DNA of 64,000 nt, taken from assembly GCF_902859875.1 (NCBI RefSeq), contig NZ_CADIKF010000016.1, positions 62,001 to 126,000 of the forward strand. Direction: 5' to 3'. This stretch comes from Paraburkholderia solisilvae. Its GTDB lineage: Bacteria > Pseudomonadota > Gammaproteobacteria > Burkholderiales > Burkholderiaceae. Numbering within the stretch: position 1 is the stretch's first letter; every line of letters starts with the position of its first letter. The position numbers were made by a program, and so were the translations under genes. This document shows, in pieces, positions 8,110 to 16,627 of the stretch. The notes under the pieces are model-generated. The model searched no databases, was not told where the DNA came from, and was given only the letters and a program-made list of their open reading frames with translations.

Positions 8110-9705
8110 ATGAAAGAAAATTTTCGCGAGTTTCTGGAGCGGCTCAGGGCCGGCCAGGAATTGATCGACATCCGTCAGTCAGTCGATATCCGGCACGTCG
8201 GTACGCTCGTCGACCAGAGCGACAAGGCGCTGCTGTTCCATAACGTGATCGGCTACGGGATGCCGCTGCTGTCCGGCATCATCCGCACGCAGAAGCGCGC
8301 AATGATGGCGATGGGCTGCGACAGTTACTTCGAAATCGAGAAGATGCTGCAGCGTGGCATTCAGAATCCGATCGCGCCCATCTATGTCGACACCTCGCCG
8401 ACCAGGGACGTGATTCTCAAGGGCGACGATGTCGATCTGTTCCGCCTGCCCATTCCGATGTCGTCGATTTTCGATGGCGGCCCGATGATCACGGCGGGCA
8501 TCGTGATCTCGCGCGATCCGGAATACGGCCTGAACAGCGGCATATATCGCTTCATGGTGAAGGAAAAGGCGCTGACCGGCATCGACATCGTGACGCCGAA
8601 CAATATGCGCATGTTCGCGCAGCGCGCCTATCAGCAGGGCAAGCCCTGTCCGATTTCGATTTCGATCGGCAACCACCCGATGGAGATCATGGGGGCGGGC
8701 TACCGTGCGCCGATCGGCGTCGACGAAATGGCGATCGCGGGCGGCATTCGCGGCACGCCGGTCGAACTCGCGCCGTGCGAGACCGTGGATCTGCCGTATA
8801 TCGCGGACTCCGAAGTTGTGATCGAAGCGGAAATCCTGCCGACCGGATGGACCCAGCCCGAAGGCCGTTTCGGCGAATTCACCGCGTTGATGGGCGGCTT
8901 GCACTGGAACCCGAACGTGCGCATCAAGGCGATTTTGCATCGGCGCGACGCCATGTACTACTCGCTGCATATGCCGTGGGAGAACACCTGGCTCGCCGCG
9001 CCGACCCGTTATCAGGCGATTCGCAGCGCATTGCGCACCGCGGGCGTGCAGGTCAAGGACATCAACGTCACGCTCGGCGGCCGCGCGTTCTGGCACGCGG
9101 TGATTTCCATCCGCAAGCAGGCGGGCGAGGGGAAGAATGCGCTGCTCGCGGCGCTTTCGGTGATGGACCTCAAGCACGTGGTGGTGGTCGACGACGACAT
9201 CGACGTATTCAACGGCGAGGAGGTCGAATGGGCGATCGCCACGCGCGTGCAGGGCGATCGCGATCTGATCGTGATTCCAGGCGCTCGCGCGAAACCGCTC
9301 GATCCGAGCTTGCCGGTCATGCCGCCCGGACAGGTGCCGACGGGCGCGAAAGTGGGCATCGACGCGACGATTTCCGAAGGCATTCCGCACGAACGCTATG
9401 AGCGAATCTCCTATGCGTACGCGGATACCGCGCACATCGCCGACTACATCGCGGGCAAAGCCGACGAGGGAGCGGTGTCCGGCCCCGGCAAGGTCGAAGA
9501 TGCGGCCCGGGATGCGCTGGCGTCGATCGGCGAAACCCCGCTCTACTACACGGCGCTTGCCGAACGTCTTTCCGGTTACGACTTCCAGACGCTTGCGCGC
9601 GCACTGGGGCTGCTGCATGAGCGCGGGCAGATCTGGAAAACCGCGGAAGGCAAGCTGTGCATCCGCGGTTCGCGCTTCGACGCGGTGCCGCCGGCTGCAC
9701 GGTAA
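8110..9705 (+). CDS. UbiD-family (de)carboxylase with C-terminal winged-helix-like tail
   Basis: UbiD enzymes use prenylated FMN to add or remove a carboxylate on aromatic or unsaturated acids. The core covers about residues 1-455. The signature PEGRFGEFTALMGG (near residue 258) carries the two conserved glutamates, and the N-terminal part FREFLERLRAGQEL is typical. After the core, about 70 extra residues (from ETPLYYTALAERL to GKLCIRG) look like a small winged-helix module rather than a standard UbiD end. The ATG at 8110 fits the family N-terminus; an in-frame ATG 75 bases earlier overlaps the ligase. No UbiX flavin prenyltransferase gene lies in this window. Phthaloyl-CoA decarboxylases are UbiD members that act on CoA esters, which is one precedent for a ligase-decarboxylase pair. 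Confidence 0.9.
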   Translation: MKENFREFLERLRAGQELIDIRQSVDIRHVGTLVDQSDKALLFHNVIGYGMPLLSGIIRTQKRAMMAMGCDSYFEIEKMLQRGIQNPIAPIYVDTSPTRDVILKGDDVDLFRLPIPMSSIFDGGPMITAGIVISRDPEYGLNSGIYRFMVKEKALTGIDIVTPNNMRMFAQRAYQQGKPCPISISIGNHPMEIMGAGYRAPIGVDEMAIAGGIRGTPVELAPCETVDLPYIADSEVVIEAEILPTGWTQPEGRFGEFTALMGGLHWNPNVRIKAILHRRDAMYYSLHMPWENTWLAAPTRYQAIRSALRTAGVQVKDINVTLGGRAFWHAVISIRKQAGEGKNALLAALSVMDLKHVVVVDDDIDVFNGEEVEWAIATRVQGDRDLIVIPGARAKPLDPSLPVMPPGQVPTGAKVGIDATISEGIPHERYERISYAYADTAHIADYIAGKADEGAVSGPGKVEDAARDALASIGETPLYYTALAERLSGYDFQTLARALGLLHERGQIWKTAEGKLCIRGSRFDAVPPAAR

Positions 9706-9780
9706 TAGAAGGCAGCCGGCAATTCACCTTCAACCGGGGTCGCGCCGCTGCGGCGCGCGCCTCTTTAAAGAAGAGCGGAC

Positions 9781-10788
9781 ATGATGCATTTTCACAAGCA
9801 TGCGTCGCGGCTGTTGTGCGCCGCGGCGTTTTGCCTCGTTTCGATCGCCGTACAGGCCGCGCCGCTTCGTATCGGCTATTGGACAAGCGGTGTGAGCCTC
9901 GGTCTCGGCGCGGTGCTCGAGACGGGCGATTTCCTCAAGAAAGCGGGCATCGACGACGTGCGCTTCGTGCACTTCGCTGAAGTCAACGCGCCGGCAAGCG
10001 GGCTCGCGGCCAATGTGATCGACATCAGCTTCAGCGTGGCCGGCGCGAGCGCATTCAGCATCGCGGCGAGCGGCGTGCCGATCAGGATATTCGGCGCCAC
10101 GGCGCCGGCGGACGTGACCTTCGTTGCGCCTGCAACGTCTCCGGTGACATCGCTTGCCGCCTTGCGCGGCAAGAAGATCGGCATGTCGCCCGCGGGCAGT
10201 TCGGTGGCGCTGATGACGGCCGCGGTGCTGCGCGCGAACTACGGCTTCACGCCGGCGGATTACGCGCTCGTGCCCGGCAATGAGGCCCGGCTTGCGCAGT
10301 TTCTTGCGCAGCAGCAGGTAGATGCGGCCGCGTTGCGCTCGGTCACCGTCGCGCAGTTGACGGAGGTCAAAACGAAACGGCTCGGCACGCTGGCCGACGA
10401 ATGGCGCAAGCTCACGCACTCGAACGCGATGCCGTACCTCGGCGTCGGTGCTGCGCGCAGCGAACTGGTTCAGCGCGATCCGCAAACGGTGGCGAAATTT
10501 ATCGTCGCGATTCATAACGCGATCGCATGGGGCAATGCGCATCCGGACCAGGTCGCCGCGATTCTGCAGAAAGTCGCGAATCTGCCGGCTAACGATGCGC
10601 GTATTTATGCCGCGCATTGGGCCGAACTCAACACCATTTCGTTCGAGCCAGCCGATATCGAAACGCTCAAGCGCGAACAGCAGATTTTCGCGGCAAGCGG
10701 CACGATCAAGGGGACGCTGCCGCAGGATGTATTCGACAGCGGGCCGTATCAGCTCGCGGCGAAGATCATCGCCGCGCAGAAGCCGTAA
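9781..10788 (+). CDS. ABC transporter substrate-binding protein, NitT/TauT type (copy 1)
   Basis: This is a periplasmic binding protein with a signal peptide (about residues 1-27, cleaved after VQAA). It begins with LRIGYWTSGVSLGLG, and the NMT1/SsuA-like fold continues through LRGKKIGMSPAGSSVALM and the RLAQFLAQQQVDAAAL segment. It follows UbiD by 75 bp with a GAAGAGCGG ribosome binding site. Its closest relative in the window is the protein at 11828, and both probably feed the importer at 2460-4065. GKKIGMSPAGSS contains the usual small-ligand contact loop. Confidence 0.9.
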   Translation: MMHFHKHASRLLCAAAFCLVSIAVQAAPLRIGYWTSGVSLGLGAVLETGDFLKKAGIDDVRFVHFAEVNAPASGLAANVIDISFSVAGASAFSIAASGVPIRIFGATAPADVTFVAPATSPVTSLAALRGKKIGMSPAGSSVALMTAAVLRANYGFTPADYALVPGNEARLAQFLAQQQVDAAALRSVTVAQLTEVKTKRLGTLADEWRKLTHSNAMPYLGVGAARSELVQRDPQTVAKFIVAIHNAIAWGNAHPDQVAAILQKVANLPANDARIYAAHWAELNTISFEPADIETLKREQQIFAASGTIKGTLPQDVFDSGPYQLAAKIIAAQKP

Positions 10789-10953
10789 GCGCTATGCGCG
10801 GCCCGAATCGATTACACGCCTGGCAGGGTGCTCGATCTGTTTGACATGGATGCCCGCATGGTGCGCCGGTGGCAAGGAACCGTTAGTTGAATCGAAAATA
10901 TTTTGACCGCTGTACTTCGAAAATTGCCTCTCTTAGAATGGGTTTCAAAGGCT

Positions 10954-10966
10954 GTGAGGTGCTCAC
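10954..10966. promoter_or_regulatory. Candidate GntR operator, site D
   Basis: GTGAGGTGCTCAC is a perfect 5-3-5 palindrome about 60 bp before the second GntR gene. It matches sites A-C in arms and spacing, so the two GntR proteins may share operators. Confidence 0.65.
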
Positions 10967-11024
10967 AAAATCACGTAAGCCTAACAAACGAAACAACAAC
11001 GACGGGTGAGTAAAGCGAGGTCCT

Positions 11025-11753
11025 ATGCGAGCAAAGATCGTATCAGCGGGTAAGGCGGCGGGCGAGAGCATGCTGCTTGGCGAATCGACGTATATCGCCA
11101 TCCGGCAGGCCATTCTGTCCTGCACATTGCAGCCGGGCAGCATGCTGACTGAAGCGGAATTGATGGATCGATACGGCGTCGGCAAGTCCACCTGCCGTCT
11201 TGCGCTTGCGCGCCTGACGCACGACGGCCTCGTTCGCTCGGTGCCGCGGCATGGCTACGTGGTCGTGCCGGTCACGCTGAAGGACGTCGAGGAAGTATTC
11301 GCGTTGCGCCTGATTCTCGAACCGGAAGCGGCGCGGCTTGCGGCCGGCCAGGTCGACGCGAAGGCCCTGATGCGGATCGACAAGGCCGCGCGCGGCAATA
11401 CCGCGTCGAAGAATCACGGTAATCAGATCGGTTTCTTTCTCGATGGAAATCGCGCGTTTCACTTGCATATAGCGATGGCGTCCGGCAACGAACGTCTCGC
11501 TCGCAATATCTCGGTGCTGTTCGACGAAATGGCGCGGCTGGTCGCACTCGGCTTCAGCGACGAAGACGACAGCCCCGAGATTTCCGGGGATCACCGGCTG
11601 CTTGCCGAAGCGCTCGGCGCCGGGGATGGCAAGACTGCATCGCGCATCGCGCGGCGGCATGTCGAACGGTTTCGCGACATGACGATGGAGCGCGTATTGC
11701 GCAGCATGAAGCAGGACTTCGAGCACGCACCGCTGATGGCGATAGGGAAGTAG
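11025..11753 (+). CDS. GntR-family regulator, FadR/FCD subfamily (copy 2)
   Basis: This is a paralogue of the regulator at 1717. The winged helix (about residues 22-88) shares the stretches YGVGKSTCRLALARL and SVPRHGYVVVPVTLKDVEEV with copy 1, and the FCD domain follows with FLDGNRAFHLHIAMASGNERL and ARRHVERFRDMTMERV. Near identity of the recognition helix predicts the same DNA site, and site D lies just upstream. It starts the second half of the cluster. A weak AAAGCGAGG sequence precedes the ATG. Confidence 0.91.
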   Translation: MRAKIVSAGKAAGESMLLGESTYIAIRQAILSCTLQPGSMLTEAELMDRYGVGKSTCRLALARLTHDGLVRSVPRHGYVVVPVTLKDVEEVFALRLILEPEAARLAAGQVDAKALMRIDKAARGNTASKNHGNQIGFFLDGNRAFHLHIAMASGNERLARNISVLFDEMARLVALGFSDEDDSPEISGDHRLLAEALGAGDGKTASRIARRHVERFRDMTMERVLRSMKQDFEHAPLMAIGK

Positions 11754-11827
11754 GCGCGCAGCAGGATTCGGGTCCTCGATTCGAGGTGTCTCACTCAGGC
11801 CGCATGGCCGCACTCGCGTTCGACACA

Positions 11828-12823
11828 ATGAAGATATCTCGCGTGATCTCGCAGTTTCTGGCGGTGTGCATCTTCGCGCTCGGCGCCGTGCGCGGCGCCG
11901 CGGCGACCGAATTGCGCGTCGGCTACTGGACGAGCGGCATCAGCCTCGGCTTCGGCGCCGTGCTCGAAGCGCAGAAGTTCTTCGAGAAGCAGGGCCTGCA
12001 GGTGAAGTTCGTGCATTTCCCTGATGTGAACGGCCCCACCACGGCACTCGCTTCCAACGCGATCGATCTCGCGTTCGGTGCGAGCCTCGCCGGCGCATTC
12101 AGCCTTGCGCAGCAGGGCGTGCCGGTGCGCATCGTCGCGGCCACGCAGCTCGTCGACGCCGAACTTGTCGTGCTTGCCGATTCGCCGATTCGCAGCCCCG
12201 CCGAACTGCGCGGCAGGAAGATCGGCATGTCGCCGCTCGGCAGCGGGACGACCGGTGTCAGCACCGCGGTGCTCGACGGCAACTATGGGCTGAAGCTGGC
12301 CGATTACCGGCTGGTGGCGGGTGACGAGCCCCGTCTCGCGCAGTTTCTGCTGCAGAAGAACGTCGATGCCGCGGTGATGCGCCCGACGACGGTCGCGCAA
12401 GTGGCCGACCGCGCGACCCGGATTCGCGTGCTCGGCACCTTGTCCGACCAGTGGAAGCAGATGACGCGGTCGTCGTCGCCGCCGTATATCGGCGTAGCGG
12501 TGATGCGTGACGAGTGGCTGAAAAGCAATCCGGCCGACGCGGCAAAGGTGCTGGCGGCGATGCGCGAAGCGGTGCAATTCGGCGCTGCGAATCCGGATGC
12601 GGTCGTGTCGATCATGAAGAAGGCGGCCAACCTGAACGATAGCGGCGCGCGCTTTTACGGCGAGCACTGGACCACGATGAACACGGTCGCACTCGGGCCG
12701 GACGACATCGCCACGCTCAAGCGAACGTTCGACGTATTCAAGGCGGCGGGCACGCTAAAGGGCGATCTGCCCGCGGATCTGTTCTACCCGAAACCCTATG
12801 TTGACGCGGAGAAAATGAAATGA
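11828..12823 (+). CDS. ABC transporter substrate-binding protein, NitT/TauT type (copy 2)
   Basis: The protein is a paralogue of the binding protein at 9781, with the shared opening LRVGYWTSGISLGFGAVLE and the GRKIGMSPLGSGTTG loop. The ATG at 11828 gives a compact signal peptide (MKISRVISQFLAVCIFALG, cleavage near AAA-TE). An earlier ATG at 11786 would add 14 residues before it. Its stop overlaps the Rieske oxygenase start by four bases (ATGA), so binding protein and oxygenase are made together, which points to the oxygenase substrate as the transported ligand. Confidence 0.9.
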   Translation: MKISRVISQFLAVCIFALGAVRGAAATELRVGYWTSGISLGFGAVLEAQKFFEKQGLQVKFVHFPDVNGPTTALASNAIDLAFGASLAGAFSLAQQGVPVRIVAATQLVDAELVVLADSPIRSPAELRGRKIGMSPLGSGTTGVSTAVLDGNYGLKLADYRLVAGDEPRLAQFLLQKNVDAAVMRPTTVAQVADRATRIRVLGTLSDQWKQMTRSSSPPYIGVAVMRDEWLKSNPADAAKVLAAMREAVQFGAANPDAVVSIMKKAANLNDSGARFYGEHWTTMNTVALGPDDIATLKRTFDVFKAAGTLKGDLPADLFYPKPYVDAEKMK

Positions 12824-14076
12824 CGACGAGTTCCGTCGCGCTGCCGGCCAGCAGAATCGTATGGCCTGCCGAGGGCATGACGCGCGTGCCGCTGCGCGTG
12901 TTTTCCGATACGCACACCTATGAACGCGAGCAGGACGCGGTGTTTCGCGGTCCGACTTGGAGTTTCCTCTGCCTCGACATCGAGATACCGAACGCCGGCG
13001 ATTACGTTACGACGAAAATCGGGCACACGTCCGTGATCGTCGTGCGGCACGAGGACGGCGGCATCCGCGCGTTGGTGAACAAGTGCGTGCATAAAGGTTC
13101 GGTGCTGTGCTACGAAGCGCAGGGCCATCGCAAACGGCCGAACTTCGTATGCCCGTACCACAACTGGGTGTACAACTTCGAAGGAGCGCTCACGAGCGTC
13201 GCATTCGAAAAAGGTGTGCAGGGCAAGGGCGGTATGCCCGACGATTTCGACAAGACGCAGTTCCGTCTGACCACATTGCGCGTCGCAAGCATCCGCGGTC
13301 TCGTGTTCGGCTCGTTTTCCGATGCGGCGCCGCCGCTCGAAGACTACCTCGGTCCGACGATGGTCGCGCACATCGAGCGCACGCTATACGGCAAGTTGAA
13401 GATTCTCGGCCGCTACAGCCAGGTGATGCACAACAACTGGAAGCTGTACGTCGAGAATAGCCGCGACAACTATCACCCGAGCCTGCTGCACGCATTCTTC
13501 TCGACCTTCAAGATCAACCGCCTGTCGGCGGAGGGCGGCACGTTGCAGGACGACGCCAGCCGGCATCACATCACGTTTACGAAGCGCTTCACGGACGCCG
13601 GCGATGCCGTGTACGACTCCGGCATCATCCGCGCGATGCGCGACGACTTCGGGTTGAAAGACCCATCGCTGATCGATCAGTGGATGGAGTACCCGGACCA
13701 GATCACCAACGCGATCCAGAGCATCTTCCCCGGTTTCGTGCTGCATCAGATCATGAACTCGATCGGCGTGCGTCAGGTGGTGCCGCTCGCGGTCGACCGC
13801 TGCGAGTTGATCTGGACGGTACTTGGTTTCGAGGAAGACACGCCGGAACAGACGCTGATCCGCCGTAAGCAGAGCAATCTCGTCGGTCCGGCCGGGTTTG
13901 TGTCGATGGAGGACGGCACGATCGGCGCCTTCGTCGAAAAGGGCATTCGCGGCGACCTCGACGATGCGGCGGTGATCGAGATGGGCGGCAAGGGCACCGG
14001 GCCGATGGCGACCCGCGCGACGGAGACGTCGGTACGCGGCTTCTGGAAATTTTACCGGGAATTGATGCATGTCTAG
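12820..14076 (+). CDS. Rieske non-heme iron ring-hydroxylating oxygenase, alpha subunit
   Basis: This is the catalytic subunit of a two-component aromatic dioxygenase. The Rieske [2Fe-2S] ligands are CVH (in KCVHKGSV, near residue 89) and CPYH (in FVCPYHNWVYNFEG). The mononuclear iron site is marked by ENSRDNYHPSLLHAFF (D-x2-H-x4-H). The closest pattern I recall is the terephthalate 1,2-dioxygenase TphA2 and anthranilate dioxygenase group, with matching AFEKGVQGKGGMP and ATETSVRGFWK segments. The usual CxHRG is CVHKG here. No reductase or ferredoxin partner is encoded in the cluster, so electrons must come from elsewhere. It overlaps its beta subunit by eight bases. Confidence 0.93.
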   Translation: MTTSSVALPASRIVWPAEGMTRVPLRVFSDTHTYEREQDAVFRGPTWSFLCLDIEIPNAGDYVTTKIGHTSVIVVRHEDGGIRALVNKCVHKGSVLCYEAQGHRKRPNFVCPYHNWVYNFEGALTSVAFEKGVQGKGGMPDDFDKTQFRLTTLRVASIRGLVFGSFSDAAPPLEDYLGPTMVAHIERTLYGKLKILGRYSQVMHNNWKLYVENSRDNYHPSLLHAFFSTFKINRLSAEGGTLQDDASRHHITFTKRFTDAGDAVYDSGIIRAMRDDFGLKDPSLIDQWMEYPDQITNAIQSIFPGFVLHQIMNSIGVRQVVPLAVDRCELIWTVLGFEEDTPEQTLIRRKQSNLVGPAGFVSMEDGTIGAFVEKGIRGDLDDAAVIEMGGKGTGPMATRATETSVRGFWKFYRELMHV

Positions 14077-14578
14077 TACGACCACGCGTTTTCCAGACAT
14101 CGAAGTCGATGCGCGCATTCAGGCGTGCATCAGCCGCCTGAATGCGCACTATTGCAGCGCGATCGACAACGGCGATCTCGACCGGTGGCCCACGTTCTTT
14201 GCCGACGATTGCACGTATCGCATTCTGACCCGCGCCGATTTCGACGCGGGCCGCGATTTCGGCATCTGGTTCTGCAACACGCGCGGCATGCTGCTCGATC
14301 GAGTCAGTTCGATACAGTCGGTCAACGTGTTCGAGCCGCACGTGTATCGCCACGTGATCGGCCCGACGGAAATCACGGGCATCGACGCGGACGGCACGAT
14401 TCGTTGCGAAACCAGCTATATGGTCGTACGCACGGGCTACGAGGGCGCGATGGTGGTCTTCAGTGCCGGCCGGTACGTCGACGCGGTGAGCATGGAAGGC
14501 GACGCGGCGCTCTTGCGAGAACGCACGGTGGTGACCGATTCGTGCCGCTACGATACGCTCGTCGCGTTGCCTTTGTGA
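14069..14578 (+). CDS. Rieske ring-hydroxylating oxygenase, beta subunit
   Basis: This is the small structural subunit with a SnoaL/NTF2-like fold, normally forming an alpha3-beta3 hexamer. The segment RLNAHYCSAIDNGDLDRWPTFF near residue 25 and the later VVTDSCRYDTLVALPL end fit the family. The length (169) is typical. Its start lies inside the end of the alpha gene and the hydroxyacid dehydrogenase follows six bases after its stop. Confidence 0.92.
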   Translation: MSSTTTRFPDIEVDARIQACISRLNAHYCSAIDNGDLDRWPTFFADDCTYRILTRADFDAGRDFGIWFCNTRGMLLDRVSSIQSVNVFEPHVYRHVIGPTEITGIDADGTIRCETSYMVVRTGYEGAMVVFSAGRYVDAVSMEGDAALLRERTVVTDSCRYDTLVALPL

Positions 14579-14584
14579 CGGGTC

Positions 14585-15607
14585 ATGCCCATGCATAGTA
14601 CGACGAAACGTTATCGTCTTCATCTCGAAAGCCAGAGCCGGCAAGCCCCGGCGTTCCATCTCGATGCCGCGGCATGGCATCAGGCGTCGCTGCGGCACGC
14701 GGAGCTGGCTGCGTTGCTCGATGTCTCGTTCGGCTGGGACGGCGAGCGGTTCGCTTCACCCATCGACGATGTCGATTTTCTGCTGGCGTCGCGTTTTCCG
14801 CACGCGGCGGTCAACGATGCACGGCGCTTGTGCTGGATTCATACGACAGGCGCCGGAGTCGATCAGCTGTTACCGCTCGATCGCCTCCGCGACGATCTGA
14901 TTCTGACGAACAGCAGCGGCATTCATATCGACAAGGCCGGCGAGTTCGTGCAGATGACCTTGCTGATGTTGAATGCGCAACTGCCTGCGGTGATGCGCGC
15001 GCAGCATGAACGTCGCTGGGACGCGCGGCTCACCGCGCCGATTCGCGGCAAGACGGTGCTCCTGATCGGTCTGGGCGATCTAGGACAAGCGGCGAGCGGC
15101 GCGGCGAAGGCGCTCGGTTTGCGCGTGATCGCGTTGAACCGGAGCGGCCGCGCGCCGGTCTCGCTGCTATCGGGCAGTGGCGCGCCGGATCTGCTGGAGC
15201 CGGTGTCCGAATTGGACAGATGGCTTCCCGAAGCGGATTTCGTCGTCGTCACTGCGCCTTTGACGCCCGCCACGCGCGGCTTGCTTAGCGCCGCACGGCT
15301 TGCGACGATGCGCGCGGGTGCGTGCGTCGCGAACCTGTCGCGCGCCGCGCTGATCGACTATCCGGCATTGTTCGAGCGTTTGCGCGCGGGGACGTGCGGC
15401 GGCGCGGTGCTCGACGTATTCGACCCGGAACCGCTGTCGGGAGATAGCCCGGTTTGGGATGTGCCGGGTCTGATCGTCACGCCGCATATTTCCTGCGATG
15501 CGCCGGACTATAGCCAGCGCGTGCTCGACGTGTGGTTCGGCAACTTCGCGAGATGGCTGCGCGGCGAGCCGCTTGCGAACGTCGTCAGTCGCGAGCAGGG
15601 GTATTGA
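14585..15607 (+). CDS. D-2-hydroxyacid dehydrogenase (NAD-dependent)
   Basis: This is a member of the formate/glycerate dehydrogenase superfamily. The NAD loop GLGDLGQAASG is near residue 160. The catalytic triad is readable: arginine in NLSRAALID, glutamate in DVFDPEPLSG and histidine in VTPHISCDAP. It would interconvert a 2-hydroxy acid and a 2-keto acid, or oxidise another acid carrying a hydroxyl group. The gene is the last of the cluster, six bases after the oxygenase beta subunit. An ATG six bases further in could also start it. Confidence 0.88.
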   Translation: MPMHSTTKRYRLHLESQSRQAPAFHLDAAAWHQASLRHAELAALLDVSFGWDGERFASPIDDVDFLLASRFPHAAVNDARRLCWIHTTGAGVDQLLPLDRLRDDLILTNSSGIHIDKAGEFVQMTLLMLNAQLPAVMRAQHERRWDARLTAPIRGKTVLLIGLGDLGQAASGAAKALGLRVIALNRSGRAPVSLLSGSGAPDLLEPVSELDRWLPEADFVVVTAPLTPATRGLLSAARLATMRAGACVANLSRAALIDYPALFERLRAGTCGGAVLDVFDPEPLSGDSPVWDVPGLIVTPHISCDAPDYSQRVLDVWFGNFARWLRGEPLANVVSREQGY

Positions 15608-15783
15608 ACCGATCGGTACGGGCCGGTACAACGGTAGTCCAACGCGGCGTACGTATTGGGGACGCGGCCACCGGAAGTCTTCTTCACCCGCGCATAGATA
15701 TCGGCGGTGGCGCTGGTGGCGTACGCGATGTCGGGAATGGCAATACGGCTCGTCGTGTGAACTCTTCGTCGGGTGGCCGGAAC

Positions 15784-16533
15784 TCAGGAAAACGGACGCA
15801 GCGTCAGTTCGAAGCCCCGGACCACGAGAAAGAGGAGAAAGCAGCGGCGGAAAGCTTTCGGGCTGATCTTCTGCCGCACAATCGAGCCCAGCCACATTCC
15901 AACGAGAGCGGGAAGAACAGCCAGCAACGATAGACCGAACTGGTCAAGCCGGAACGCGCCATGGGCCAGAAGCCCTCCTCCGAGAGCAACCGTGGAGACG
16001 GTGAACGAAAGGCCAAGAGCCTGTACAAGTTCGTCTTTCTGTATGCCTAACGACTGGAGATAGGGTGCGGACGGAATCACGAAGACGCCGGTGGCGCCAG
16101 TCACCACGCCAGTAACAATGCCGATGACGGGTGAAAGCCATGACTCCAGCCGTTGCGGGACCGAGAGCGTCGGCGAGAATAGCGCATAGACCGCATAGGC
16201 AATCAACGCGAATCCCAGCGTACGTCCCGACCAGACAGGGTCGACGATCACCAGCAGCCGGGTACTCAGAACGGTGCCGATCGCGATGCAGAGCATCATT
16301 GCCCACAGCCGCCGCATCAGGCGGAGTTTGTCCGGCCCAACCAGCATTTGCCATACGTTGGTCGCGAGTGACGGGGCTACCAGGATTGCCGCCGCTGCGA
16401 CCGGCGACATGGCGGTACTGAGCAGGCCCACAGCAACCGTGGGCAGGCCCATTCCGGTCACACCTTTAACCACGCCGGCTCCGAGAAACGTGGCAAGGAG
16501 CAGGCAGGTCAATCCGATGGTCAGAGTATTCAT
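15784..16533 (-). CDS. TauE/SafE-family membrane exporter
   Basis: This is an integral membrane protein of about 249 residues with seven or eight hydrophobic segments. The family exports sulfite, sulfoacetate and other organic anions. GAGVVKGVTGMGLPTVAVGLL near the N-terminus and GIVTGVVTGATGVFVIP in the middle are the two repeat motifs of the family. I chose the ATG at 16533 because it puts the first membrane helix at the N-terminus. It is transcribed away from the LysR gene at 16628, its likely regulator. Confidence 0.88.
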   Translation of the reverse strand: MNTLTIGLTCLLLATFLGAGVVKGVTGMGLPTVAVGLLSTAMSPVAAAAILVAPSLATNVWQMLVGPDKLRLMRRLWAMMLCIAIGTVLSTRLLVIVDPVWSGRTLGFALIAYAVYALFSPTLSVPQRLESWLSPVIGIVTGVVTGATGVFVIPSAPYLQSLGIQKDELVQALGLSFTVSTVALGGGLLAHGAFRLDQFGLSLLAVLPALVGMWLGSIVRQKISPKAFRRCFLLFLVVRGFELTLRPFS

Positions 16534-16590
16534 GCAGGGTATTACGCCTTCAACCGGGAACTGGCACAATGCGGCTTTTCCGATATCACC

Positions 16591-16605
16591 TTCGGATTGT
16601 CCGAA
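16591..16605. promoter_or_regulatory. LysR-type box between the TauE gene and its LysR gene
   Basis: TTCGGATTGTCCGAA is a perfect 6-3-6 palindrome containing the T-N11-A pattern of LysR activator sites. It lies in the 94-bp divergent intergenic space, 23 bp before the LysR ATG, where one site could serve both directions. Confidence 0.6.
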
Positions 16606-16627
16606 GGAACTCTGTCCTGGTGAGGGT

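Noticed and set aside
15640..15745. A minus-strand stretch reading like the end of a branched-chain amino acid binding protein (GGRVPNTYAAL)
   Set aside because: It is only about 30 codons long, has no start or continuation and runs antisense into the hydroxyacid dehydrogenase end. Chance is as likely as a remnant.
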